Shown piece by piece: positions 36,401 through 44,529 of a stretch of 64,000 nt of DNA. The DNA comes from Duganella guangzhouensis (GTDB lineage Bacteria; Pseudomonadota; Gammaproteobacteria; Burkholderiales; Burkholderiaceae_D). A model generated the notes under the pieces. The model did no database searches and was not told where the DNA came from. It worked only from the letters and a program-made list of their open reading frames with translations. The DNA lies in the NCBI RefSeq assembly GCF_009674535.1, contig NZ_WKJK01000017.1, positions 1 through 64,000 on the forward strand, written 5' to 3'. Position numbers and translations under genes: made by a program. Each line of letters opens with the position of its first letter. The first letter of the stretch is position 1.

Positions 36401-37052
36401 CGCGGTCGGCATCGGTGGCGCCTATCTGTGCGTGTACGGCATGGAAGGGCCGGGCGGCTATCAGTTCGTCGGCCGCACGGTGCAGATGTGGAACCGCTAT
36501 CGCCAGACCGCCAGCTTCCGCGACAACAAGCCATGGCTGCTGCGTTTCTTCGATCAGATCCGCTTCTATGAAGTCAGCGAAGAGCAGTTGCTGGAGCATC
36601 GGCGCGATTTCCCGCTGGGCCGTTTCGATGTTCGTATTGAGGAAACCACTTTCTCGCTGGCCGACTACAACGCTTTCCTGCGCCGCGAGGCGGATTCGAT
36701 TACGGCCTTTAAGAGCCGCCAGCAGGCCGCGTTTGAAGCGGAGCGCGAGCGCTGGCGCGTTAGCGGCCAGGCCGATTGGAGCGCCGAGGAAGCCGGCGGT
36801 ACCGATGGCGGCGAGGCCGAACTGCCACCGGGTAGCCAGTACGTGTCAGCGGTGGTGCCGGGCAGTGTATGGCAGATCGTCGCCGCCGCCGGCACGCAGG
36901 TGCGCGAGGGCGACACGCTGGCGATTCTGGAATCGATGAAGATGGAAATCGCGCTGAAGGCGAGCAGCGACGGCACGGTAACGGAGTGGCTGGTAGGCGA
37001 GGGCAAGGCGGTGGCCGCCGGCCAGCATGTAGCGATATTCAAAACCCTTTGA
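33444..37052 (+). CDS. Guanidine/urea carboxylase, biotin-dependent
   Basis: 1202 residues. Biotin carboxylase with ATP-grasp at about 1-445 (KILIANRGEIACRVIRTA, HPGYGFMSENA); KipA/AHS2-type carboxyltransferase at about 450-760 (TVQDYPGRMGLWAVGIPPSG, HPSNIHDNAYAIG); KipI/AHS1-like section at about 800-1015; biotinyl domain at the end with ESMKM, biotin on K1166. It carboxylates guanidine (or urea) using ATP and bicarbonate. The guanidine riboswitch and the DUF1989 pair argue for guanidine as the true substrate. The enzyme needs biotin, which fits the bioB remnant at the operon end. Confidence 0.95.
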   Translation: MFEKILIANRGEIACRVIRTARKLGIRTVAIYSEADVESLHVRLADEAVCVGPAAAAESYLAADKVLDAARRTGAQAIHPGYGFMSENAAFAEACAAEGIVFIGPTPHQMRAFGLKHTARELAQQADVPLLPGTGLLDSVDEALVAAERIGFPVMLKSTAGGGGIGMRLCHDANDLTSAYASVRHLSENNFKNSGIYLEKFVQRARHVEVQIFGDGKGDVVSLGERDCSVQRRNQKVIEETPAPGLAESTRQALAATAVRLGKSIAYLSAGTVEYVLDADTGAFYFLEVNTRLQVEHGVTEEVFGVDLVEWMIRAAAGEFALPAQAALVPAGHAMQLRVYAEDPARNFQPSSGVLTAVDFVPGLRVDTWIERGITVSPYYDPLLAKLIVKTDSREASVAQLVSALQHSRIDGIETNLSYLARILAYGEFTAGRQITQMLASMDFTPDTVEVLDGGIQTTVQDYPGRMGLWAVGIPPSGPMDSYAHRVANHLLGNDGAAATLEMTLQGAVLRFNTACTVALAGADLGAFVSTPTERRDLANWAVHHIGAGEILRFTGVRGAGVRAYVAFAGGLDVPQYLGSRATFTLGQFGGHGGRAVRAGDILKLKPQAALARALPATAVPAYSHQWEIAVHYGPHGAPDFFRDDDIAMFFGTDWQVHFNSSRTGVRLVGPKPQWARTDGGEAGLHPSNIHDNAYAIGSIDFTGDMPVILGPDGPSLGGFVCPAVIVSADLWKMGQLKPGDTVRFIRVSVDEAAALRVAQEEVFADTATARPVWTPPRSAAGDAQSAIAGTARLADGTPAVFRRAGDDYLLVEFGEQVLDINLRFRIHALMVALEQAQMAGVVDLTPGIRSLQVHFDHRKLPVAALMDRIASLVATQGAVEDMVVPSRIVHLPLAWNDTQTRLAIQKYETTVRPGAPWCPSNIEFIQRINGLDSVQDVYDVVFNASYMVLGLGDVYLGAPVATPVDPRHRLVTTKYNPARTWTPENAVGIGGAYLCVYGMEGPGGYQFVGRTVQMWNRYRQTASFRDNKPWLLRFFDQIRFYEVSEEQLLEHRRDFPLGRFDVRIEETTFSLADYNAFLRREADSITAFKSRQQAAFEAERERWRVSGQADWSAEEAGGTDGGEAELPPGSQYVSAVVPGSVWQIVAAAGTQVREGDTLAILESMKMEIALKASSDGTVTEWLVGEGKAVAAGQHVAIFKTL

Positions 37053-37063
37053 GAGAGCGAACC

Positions 37064-37936
37064 ATGAAAATGAAAGCAATGACCGTAGCAAGCGTAGTGT
37101 GTCTGTCCCTGGCTGGCGCGGCGCGCGCGGATGACGCGACCCTCACCGGTCACGTTGATTTGGTCAGCAAGTACATCCTGCGTGGTATCAGCAGCACCTA
37201 TGGCCCAAGCAAGCCGGGTGTCGGCAACGCGAACGCGGATGCACCGGAATCCGAACACCCTGCGCTGCAATGGGGTGCGGATTGGACGCATCCGGATGGC
37301 TTCTATGCCGGTTACTGGGCTTCGCAGATCAACTACTCGTATCGTCAGCTGGGCAAGTCCTATTCGGACCGCAGCATTACCGACTTCCAGCGCGATAAAT
37401 CGGTCGAAAACGATTTTTACGGCGGCTACAACGGCAAGGCGGGCGAGGTAGGCTACACGGTCGGCTTCACCGGTTACTACTATCTGAACAGCAAATACTC
37501 GAATGCGCTGGAGACCAAGCTGGGACTGAGCTACGGTCCGTTCAGCGCGGCCGCGCAGACGCTGTTGAAGGACGTCGTCTGGGGCAACAAGGGCGACACC
37601 TACTGGACGCTGAACTACAGCCAGCCGTTGCCTGCCGATATCACGCTGACCGCGTCGCTGGGCTTCTATAGCTACAAGAAGCAGGGCCAGTTCCTCGGCA
37701 GTACCGACACCTACACCGGCGCCGCCTGCGCGGCCGGCAGCAGCTTTGTCGTCAACGGCTGCTTTAGCGGCGGCGCGCCGAAATCGTCCGGCTTCCGTCA
37801 TCTGATCGTCGGCATCACCCAGCCGATCGGCAGCAGTGGCTTTACCTGGGGACTGCAAGGCTTGATCGGCGGCGACAACCGCTTTGGCGTATCGCAGGAC
37901 AGCCGTGTCACCGGCACGATCAGCTATGGCTTCTAA
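37064..37936 (+). CDS. TorF-family putative outer-membrane porin
   Basis: 290 residues with a 22-residue signal peptide (ARA-D) and a beta-rich body rich in aromatic pairs (YGGYNGKAGEVGYTVGFTGYYYL), ending in the outer-membrane signature YGF. The TLTGHVDLVSKYILRGIS start is typical of TorF/Gcw_chp proteins. Lies 11 bp after the carboxylase and 10 bp before allophanate hydrolase, so it is part of the guanidine operon and may let guanidinium through the outer membrane; that role is inferred. Confidence 0.88.
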   Translation: MKMKAMTVASVVCLSLAGAARADDATLTGHVDLVSKYILRGISSTYGPSKPGVGNANADAPESEHPALQWGADWTHPDGFYAGYWASQINYSYRQLGKSYSDRSITDFQRDKSVENDFYGGYNGKAGEVGYTVGFTGYYYLNSKYSNALETKLGLSYGPFSAAAQTLLKDVVWGNKGDTYWTLNYSQPLPADITLTASLGFYSYKKQGQFLGSTDTYTGAACAAGSSFVVNGCFSGGAPKSSGFRHLIVGITQPIGSSGFTWGLQGLIGGDNRFGVSQDSRVTGTISYGF

Positions 37937-37946
37937 GGAGAGCATG

Positions 37947-39713
37947 ATGGAACTGGCGACTTTACAAGCAGCTTATCGCGATGGCAGCCTGACGCCCTCG
38001 CAATGCGTGCAGCAGGTGTTGGACCGCATCGCCTCTAGCGGGCGCGATGAAATCTGGATCAGCCGGGTGGACGAGGCGGCGCTGCACGACACCGCGCGCG
38101 AGCTGGATCGCCTGCTGACGGAAGAGGGGCACGGCGTGCTGGCGCGCCTGCCGCTGTTTGGCGTGCCGTTTGCGGTCAAGGATAATATCGATGTTGCAGG
38201 CATGCCGACTACGGCGGCCTGTCCCGCCTTCGCTTATACGCCGCAGCGCTCCGCAACGGTGGTGGAACGCTTGCAGGCGGCCGGCGCGATCCTGATCGGC
38301 AAAACCAATCTGGACCAGTTCGCGACTGGACTGGTGGGCACCCGCTCGCCGTATGGCCCGGTGCGCAATGCCATCGATCCTGAATATGTGTCCGGCGGTT
38401 CCAGCGCCGGTTCCGCCGTGGCGGTGGCGCTGGGACTGGTCGGCTTCTCGCTGGGCACCGACACCGCCGGCTCCGGCCGCGTACCGGCGGGGCTGAACAA
38501 CATCGTCGGCCTGAAGCCGACACCTGGTCTGCTCAGTACTCGTGGCGTGGTGCCTGCTTGCCGCACACTGGACTGCGTGTCGATTTTCGCGCGCACGGTG
38601 GCGGACAGCTGGCAGGTGAGCCAGGTCGCCGCTGGCTACGACCGGGAAGATCCATACTCGCGCCAGATCACCATGCGCGGTCCACAGCGGCGCGGCTATC
38701 GCATCGCGATTCCGGCGCAGCTGGAATTCTTTGGCGACGCCGCCGCCGAACAAGCGTTTGCCGCCATGCTGGCCAGCCTGCGCGAGCGCGCCGATTGCAG
38801 CATCGACGTCATCGACTACGCGCCATTCCGCGATGCCGCCTCGCTGCTGTACCAGGGGCCGTGGGTGGCCGAGCGCCTGGAGGCCGCCGGCCCGCTGCTG
38901 GCCGCGCAACCGGACGCGGTGCATCCGGTGGTGGCCGGCATTGTCCGGCAGGGCACAGACTATAGCGCGCTGGATGCGTTCAAAGGCCAGTACAAGCTGG
39001 CCGCGCTCAAGCGCGCCGCCGAGGAAGCGCTGGCCGGCTATGACTTCCTGCTGGTGCCAACCACGCCGACCATGCCGCGCATGGAGGCGGTGCTGGAGCA
39101 GCCGGTGCTGCTGAATTCCCAGCTTGGCTACTACACCAATTTCGTCAACTTCTTCGGCATGGCGGCGCTGGCGGTGCCGGGCCGGCAGCGCAGCGATGGT
39201 CTGCCGGCCGGCGTCACGCTGATCGGTGCTGGTGGCGCCGACCACGCGCTGGCCGCCGCCGCGCAGGCGCTGTTCGAAGCCGCTGCCGCAGCGCCGGTGG
39301 CATCCGCGCCGCTGGCGTTCAACGAACCGACGGTGCAACTGGCGGTGGTGGGCGCGCATCTGGAAGGCCAGCCGCTGAACTGGCAACTGGTGGAGCGTGG
39401 AGCGCGCAAGCTGATCGCCACGCAAACGGCGCCGCAGTATCGCCTGTACGCACTGCGTAACACCACGCCACCCAAGCCTGGCCTGGCGCGCGTGACGGAG
39501 CAGGGCGCGGCAATCGAGATCGAAGTGTGGGAACTGCCACTGCGCCGCTTTGGCGAATTTGTCGCGGAGATTCCGCAGCCCTTGGGCATCGGTTCGCTGG
39601 AGCTGGCGGATGGCCGCTGGGTCAAAGGCTTCATCTGCGAGCCGGCGGCGATTGCCGATGCCGAGGACATCACGCCATTCGGCGGCTGGCGTGCCTATCT
39701 CAAACGCGGATAA
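37947..39713 (+). CDS. atzF: Allophanate hydrolase
   Basis: 588 residues. Amidase-signature domain with catalytic triad K78 (VPFAVKDN), S152 (GGSSAGS) and S176 (GTDTAGSGR); the 74- and 24-residue spacings match AtzF. A C-terminal allophanate-hydrolase domain follows from about residue 450. It splits allophanate to CO2 and ammonia, the last step of the pathway. AAGGAG fixes the ATG at 37947 (another ATG at 37944 is too close). Confidence 0.95.
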   Translation: MELATLQAAYRDGSLTPSQCVQQVLDRIASSGRDEIWISRVDEAALHDTARELDRLLTEEGHGVLARLPLFGVPFAVKDNIDVAGMPTTAACPAFAYTPQRSATVVERLQAAGAILIGKTNLDQFATGLVGTRSPYGPVRNAIDPEYVSGGSSAGSAVAVALGLVGFSLGTDTAGSGRVPAGLNNIVGLKPTPGLLSTRGVVPACRTLDCVSIFARTVADSWQVSQVAAGYDREDPYSRQITMRGPQRRGYRIAIPAQLEFFGDAAAEQAFAAMLASLRERADCSIDVIDYAPFRDAASLLYQGPWVAERLEAAGPLLAAQPDAVHPVVAGIVRQGTDYSALDAFKGQYKLAALKRAAEEALAGYDFLLVPTTPTMPRMEAVLEQPVLLNSQLGYYTNFVNFFGMAALAVPGRQRSDGLPAGVTLIGAGGADHALAAAAQALFEAAAAAPVASAPLAFNEPTVQLAVVGAHLEGQPLNWQLVERGARKLIATQTAPQYRLYALRNTTPPKPGLARVTEQGAAIEIEVWELPLRRFGEFVAEIPQPLGIGSLELADGRWVKGFICEPAAIADAEDITPFGGWRAYLKRG

Positions 39714-39723
39714 GGAGCGAGGA

Positions 39724-40595
39724 ATGTCTGCACAACCGTTGGTATTTCATCGCCCGCTGTCGCCGCAACCGATAGGCGAGTGGAGCGTGGAGGCGGTGGC
39801 GGCCTTGTTCGCGCTGCCGTTTCCCGATCTGATGGCGCGCGCGCAGGAGGCTCATCGCGCGCATTTTCATTCGCTGCAGGTGGAGCTGGCGACGCTGCTG
39901 TCGATCAAAACTGGCGGTTGCGAGGAAGATTGCGGTTACTGTCCGCAGGCGGCGCGTTACGACACCGGCGTTGAAGCGAAGAAGATCCTGGACGTGGACG
40001 CCGTGATCGCCGCCGCCAAAAGTGCCAAGGCCAACGGCGCCACGCGCTTCTGCATGGGCGCGGCCTGGCGCAGTCCCAAGGAGCGTGATCTGGAGAAGGT
40101 TGAGCGCATGGTGCGCGAGGTGAAGGCGTTGGGGCTGGAGGCGTGCGCCACGCTCGGCATGCTGGAGCAGGGACAGGCCGAGCGTCTGCGCGACGCGGGG
40201 CTGGACTACTACAACCACAATCTCGACACCGCGCCCGAATTCTACAACCACGTTATCTCGACCCGCGATTACCAGGATCGTCTGGACACGCTGGATCACG
40301 TGCGTGATGCGGGCATGAAGGTGTGCTGCGGCGGCATCGTCGGCATGGGTGAAACGCGCCTGCAGCGTGCGGGCCTGATCGCGCAACTGGCCAATCTGGA
40401 GCCGTATCCGGAATCGGTGCCGATCAACCATCTGGTGCAGGTGAAGGGCACGCCGCTACATGACGTCGAGCCGCTCGATCCATTTGAGTTTGTCCGCACA
40501 GTGGCGGTGGCGCGCATCACCATGCCGACCGCACGCTGCTGGCCCGGCTCGGCATGCACATCGCGGTGAGGACCGATGCTCAGTTATCTGGATAG
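39724..40595 (+). pseudogene. bioB: Biotin synthase with internal deletion and frameshift
   Basis: Radical-SAM biotin synthase start with C66-x3-C70-x2-C73 (GGCEEDCGYC) and normal sequence up to RITMP near residue 268. At that point about 45 codons are missing, including the region that holds the cluster-ligand arginine (E. coli R260, VRLSAGR). The frame shifts, giving an early stop at 40567-40569. The normal C-terminus (DRTLLARLGMHIAV) is still readable in the other frame from 40527 to the stop at 40593-40595. Probably inactive. It would have supplied biotin for the carboxylase in this operon. Lies 10 bp after atzF. Confidence 0.9.
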
Positions 40596-41532
40596 TAGTT
40601 CGATGTACGCCATGTAGCCGTAGTTGCGGTTCTTTCGTTGTCCACTCATCTCTTGCACGATACCCAGATCGGCAAGTGATTTCACGGCGGCGTTGGCTGT
40701 GGGGTAGCTGGTATCTAGTCGCCGCTTGACTTGGTCGACTGTAAATCGTGGCATCACCGGCAGCGATTCAAACAAGCGGTAGGCGATCGCTCCGGCTGTG
40801 GGCGAAGCCAGTAGCCTGCGGCGATCATGGGCGATCAGTGTCGCGAGTTCGACGACCGTGTGCTCGGCCTGAATGGCGGCGCTCACGACACCGTCCAGGA
40901 AGAAGCCTATCCAGGCTTCCCAGTCGCCGGCATTACGTGTGCCGGACAGCAAACGATATCAGGGCGACATTGACCAGTGGCGGCAGGTGAGTGTGAGCGG
41001 TATGGATGAAGCGTTCCAGGTCGCTGAGCAACTGTGGCAGACGTTCGGGTGGCGGCGGGACAAAGACCGCGTTGGCAGGGCGCGCGCCGCCAATTCAATT
41101 CTGCGAGCGTCGTAGTTCGCCTGGCTGTTTGCCCGCGCCGCGCGCACCGTCGAGTAGCATGCGATGTGCCTCGCAGAGCAGGCGCATGCTGATAGGCAGT
41201 CCATTTTCAGCCTGCAGGTTGTCGCGTACAAAATGGAATGCGCGCAGGTAGTTGCTCACTTCCTCCACGTCGGCCGGGTTATCGACTTCCATGCCGGCTT
41301 CGTTTTCGAATAGGTCGTCCAGCGTGGCTTGCGTGCCTTCGATCTGCGACGTCAGCAGGGCTTCCTTGCGTATTGAGCCGTAGATGAGCCAGTTTTCCGA
41401 GGGAACGAGGCCGGCGACGCCATTGAGCCGTGCCAACGCCAGTTCAGCCGCTCGGTTGGCTGCCGCGTACGAGTCGGATGCGATTGGTGGCGCCTCAGGC
41501 GACAACAGACCAGTTCCGGTTAAGCGCGGCAT
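40584..41532 (-). pseudogene. Fic family protein gene, core deleted
   Basis: The N-terminal Fic region (41532-41098: LTSQIEGTQATLDDL, an inhibitory-helix-like S-x-x-E/G stretch) ends at TGA 41095-41097, where the family has W (TGG) before IGGARPANA. The frame then continues through PPPPERLPQLLSDLERFIHTAHTHLPPLVNVALI to about 40960. Sequence that should include HPFxxGNGR is gone, and the gene resumes out of frame at YRLLSGTRNAGDWEAW to a winged-helix C-terminus (VDQVKRRLDTSYPTANAAV). Without the FIC motif no AMP transfer is possible. It converges on the broken bioB with 12 bp overlap. Confidence 0.85.
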
Positions 41533-41575
41533 TTTAAAGAATCCTTTAATAGCGCGATCTATATTAAAGCATTCT

Positions 41576-42457
41576 TTAATTTGAGGTTTGCTCTTGCTTG
41601 CTCAGCGCGGAGGTTTCGCCGATGACGCTGGCGCTGACGATCATGGCGGCGCCGAGTACCGCCAGCATGGGAATGTGCTCGCCGGCCAGCAGGCCGAACA
41701 GGCCGGCCCAGACCGGTTCGCCGGCGTAGATTAGCGTGGCTTTGGTGGCGCTGACCTGGCGCTGCGCCCAGTTCATCACGTACTGGATGGCGGCGCTGGC
41801 CGCGCCCAGCGCCAGTGCGCACACCAGGAACAGCGGCGCGTAGCCGGGCAGGCTTTCGCCGGCCACCGGCATCGCTGCGAACGCCAGCAGGGAAGCCACC
41901 GCCAGCTGGGTGACGGTCACCCGCGCCAGATTGACGCGCTGGCTGTAGTGGCCGATCAAAATGATCTCGGCCGAGATGGCAAGCGCACCCAGCGCGGTCA
42001 GCAGCTCGCCGTAACCAAGTCCGCCACGGATGCCTTCCGGCCCGGCCAGGCAGGCCAGTCCCGCGAACGACAGCGCCGCGCCGGCCAAGGCCGCGATATG
42101 CGGCCGCTGGCGCTGGAACAGCCATTGCAGCAGCGGCACCATTGGCACGTAAAACGCGGTGATGAAGGCGGATTTGCTGCTGGTGATGTATTGCAGTCCC
42201 TGCGTTTGCAGCGAGTAGCCGGCAAAGATGGAGGCGCCGATGGCGAGCCCGGCGCCCAGTTCCAGTGCGGTGAAGCCGCGCAAATGTTTGCGGCTCAGCA
42301 CGGCGGCAATCAGGGCGGCGATGGCAAAGCGGGTGCCAACAAACGCCAGCGGCCCGGCGCTCTGCACCGCAGTGTGGACCACCAGAAAAGTGCCGCCCCA
42401 GATCATGGTGACGATCACCAGCGACAGCACGGCCCAGCGAGGATTTAGTGTATTCAT
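41576..42457 (-). CDS. EamA/DMT family exporter
   Basis: 293 residues, ten predicted helices in two EamA repeats (VIVTMIWGGTFLVVHTAV; ALAISAEIILIGHYS). RhaT/YdcZ-like drug or metabolite exporters; the substrate is unknown. Divergent from the XRE-cupin regulator with only a 31-bp gap, so very probably controlled by it. Confidence 0.9.
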   Translation of the reverse strand: MNTLNPRWAVLSLVIVTMIWGGTFLVVHTAVQSAGPLAFVGTRFAIAALIAAVLSRKHLRGFTALELGAGLAIGASIFAGYSLQTQGLQYITSSKSAFITAFYVPMVPLLQWLFQRQRPHIAALAGAALSFAGLACLAGPEGIRGGLGYGELLTALGALAISAEIILIGHYSQRVNLARVTVTQLAVASLLAFAAMPVAGESLPGYAPLFLVCALALGAASAAIQYVMNWAQRQVSATKATLIYAGEPVWAGLFGLLAGEHIPMLAVLGAAMIVSASVIGETSALSKQEQTSN

Positions 42458-42466
42458 GGTAAGATA

Positions 42467-42499
42467 TGCGCAAAATATTTCTCATATTATGATGCGCAA
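42467..42499. promoter_or_regulatory. Repeated TGCGCAA sites between EamA exporter and XRE regulator
   Basis: TGCGCAA occurs at 42467-42473 and again at 42493-42499, both in an AT-rich stretch and both followed by an A/T run. The second copy overlaps the regulator's start codons. This is a plausible operator pair for autoregulation. Confidence 0.35.
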
Positions 42500-43061
42500 T
42501 ATATTGCCCAGTCAAGAAACTTCCTCGCCCGCGCTGGCCCACGCGGCCGAAAACGTGCGCCGCTACCGACAGCAGCAGGGGCTCAGCCAGTCCGAATTGG
42601 CCACGCGCGCCGGCCTGAGCCGCCGCATGATCAATGGCCTGGAGGCCGGCAGCGTCAACATCAGCCTGTCGAATCTGGACGCGATCGCGTTGGCGCTGGG
42701 CGTGCGCTTTGTCGATCTGGTGCGGCCGGCGCAGGCCGACAATCGCGACATCCGCAGCGTGATGTGGCGCGGCGCCGGCGCCGATAGCCAGGCGATGCTG
42801 CTGGGCGCCGCCCCGGCCGGCAATATGGTGGAGTTGTGGACCTGGTCGCTGCACCCCGGCGACCGTTACGACGCCGAGCCGGACGCCCAGGGCTTTTCCG
42901 AGATGATCGTGGTGACGGCGGGCACGCTGCACATTGTGTTCGAACACGAGACGCGGCAGCTGGCGCTGGGCGAGTTTGCCATCTTCAGCAGCGCGCAGCG
43001 CTATGCCTATGTCAATCCGTCGGAGCTGACGGTGCGCTTTATTCGCAACGTGATCAGCTGA
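42489..43061 (+). CDS. XRE-family regulator with C-terminal cupin sensor
   Basis: 190 residues. Helix-turn-helix at about 20-75 (LSQSELATRAGLSRRMINGLEAG), then a cupin barrel (HPGDRYDAEPDAQGFSEMIVVTAGTLHIVF) that would bind the signal. Two tandem ATGs at 42489 and 42492. Longer upstream starts would run back into the exporter gene. Likely regulator of the divergent EamA gene. Confidence 0.88.
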   Translation: MMRNILPSQETSSPALAHAAENVRRYRQQQGLSQSELATRAGLSRRMINGLEAGSVNISLSNLDAIALALGVRFVDLVRPAQADNRDIRSVMWRGAGADSQAMLLGAAPAGNMVELWTWSLHPGDRYDAEPDAQGFSEMIVVTAGTLHIVFEHETRQLALGEFAIFSSAQRYAYVNPSELTVRFIRNVIS

Positions 43062-43131
43062 CTTTTTTGCATTTTCCCTACCGGCCTGACATACTGCCGC
43101 GCTTTACAAGTAAAGCAAGGGGAGGGCAGTT

Positions 43132-44529
43132 GTGAGTATCTGGAGAACCAAGGATTTTGACGCCATGCGCGCTGCCAGCGCCCAGCCGGGCGGACTGCGC
43201 AAGGTACTGGGGCCGGTCGATCTGATCCTGATGGGCATCGGCGCGATTGTCGGCACCGGCATCTTCGTGCTGACCGGTAGCGGCGCCTCGACCGCCGGGC
43301 CGGCGCTGGTGCTGTCGTTCGTGGTGGCCGCATTTGCCTGCGGTTTCGCCGCGCTGTGCTATGCGGAGTTTGCCTCCATCCTGCCGGTGGCCGGCGGGAT
43401 TTATACCTATAGCTATGCCATCCTCGGCGAGCTGGTGGCGTGGATGATAGGCTGGGATTTGATTCTGGAATATGGCCTGGTGACGTCGGCCGTGTCGGTC
43501 GGCTGGTCGGGCTATTTCCAGTCGCTGCTGGGCGGCTTTGGCCTGCACATTCCGGTGGCGCTGTCGGCCGCGCCGGGCGCGCTGCCGGGCGTGACCACCT
43601 TCTTCAACCTGCCTGCGTTTGTCATCATGATGGTGCTGACCGTGATGCTGTCGCTGGGCGTGCGCGAGTCTGCGCGCATCAACAACATCATGGTGGTGGT
43701 GAAGATAGGCGTGGTGCTGCTGTTCATTCTGGTCGGCACGCGCCATGTGTCGCCGCCGAACTGGCATCCGTTCATGCCGTATGGCGCCACCGGCGTCATG
43801 AGCGCGGCGGCGCTGGTGTTCTTTGCCTTCATCGGCTTCGACGCGGTGACCACGGCGGCGGAAGAGGTCAAGAATCCCAAGCGCGATCTGCCGATCGGCA
43901 TCATCGGATCGCTGGCGATTTGCACGCTGCTGTATGTGGTGGTGTCGGCCATCATGACCGGGATTGTGCCGTTCACGCAGTTCAAGGGTGTCGATCACCC
44001 GGTGTCGCTGGCGCTGCAGTTCGCCGGTGAAAACTGGTTCGCCGGGTTTGTCGACCTGGGCGCGATTCTGGGCATGAGCACCGTGATTCTGGTGATGGCG
44101 TTTGGCCAGAGCCGCGTGCTGTATGCAATGTCGCGCGACGGCCTGCTGCCGAAGCGCTTGTCGGCATTGAATGGCGCCGGCACGCCGATCGTGGCGACCT
44201 GGCTGGTTGGCATTGTGTTTGGCCTGCTGGGCGCACTGGTGCCGCTGCAAGTGCTGGGCGAGCTGGCGAATATCGGCACGCTGGCGGCGTTCTGCCTGGT
44301 GTCGCTGGCGGTGATTGTGCTGCGTCGCAAGCGTCCGGACTTGCAGCGCGCGTTCCGCTGCCCTGGCGTGCCGGTGATCCCGGCGCTGGCCATCCTGTTC
44401 TGCGGCGCGCTGATGGCCTTCCTCAGCGCGATCACCTGGATCGCCTTCACCGTCTGGCTGGCGATCGGGCTGGTGGTGTATTTCACGTACGCGCGCCATC
44501 ATTCGGTGCTGGCTACCTCCTCGGTCTGA
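43132..44529 (+). CDS. APC family amino acid permease
   Basis: 465 residues, 12 predicted helices of the cationic-amino-acid (YhdG/CAT) branch: GIGAIVGTGIFVLTG in TM1, GFAALCYAEFASILPVAGGIYTYSY in TM3. Start is GTG with AGGGGAGG upstream. Its last 31 bp overlap the convergent XdhC gene. Confidence 0.93.
   Translation: MSIWRTKDFDAMRAASAQPGGLRKVLGPVDLILMGIGAIVGTGIFVLTGSGASTAGPALVLSFVVAAFACGFAALCYAEFASILPVAGGIYTYSYAILGELVAWMIGWDLILEYGLVTSAVSVGWSGYFQSLLGGFGLHIPVALSAAPGALPGVTTFFNLPAFVIMMVLTVMLSLGVRESARINNIMVVVKIGVVLLFILVGTRHVSPPNWHPFMPYGATGVMSAAALVFFAFIGFDAVTTAAEEVKNPKRDLPIGIIGSLAICTLLYVVVSAIMTGIVPFTQFKGVDHPVSLALQFAGENWFAGFVDLGAILGMSTVILVMAFGQSRVLYAMSRDGLLPKRLSALNGAGTPIVATWLVGIVFGLLGALVPLQVLGELANIGTLAAFCLVSLAVIVLRRKRPDLQRAFRCPGVPVIPALAILFCGALMAFLSAITWIAFTVWLAIGLVVYFTYARHHSVLATSSV

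Noticed and set aside
29162..37052. Operon as a plain urea amidolyase system
   Set aside because: The guanidine-I riboswitch and the two DUF1989 genes fit guanidine degradation better.
40584..41532. Two separate small hypothetical genes (40584-40952 and 41095-41532)
   Set aside because: The pieces and the region between them read as consecutive parts of one Fic protein with a stop and a deletion.
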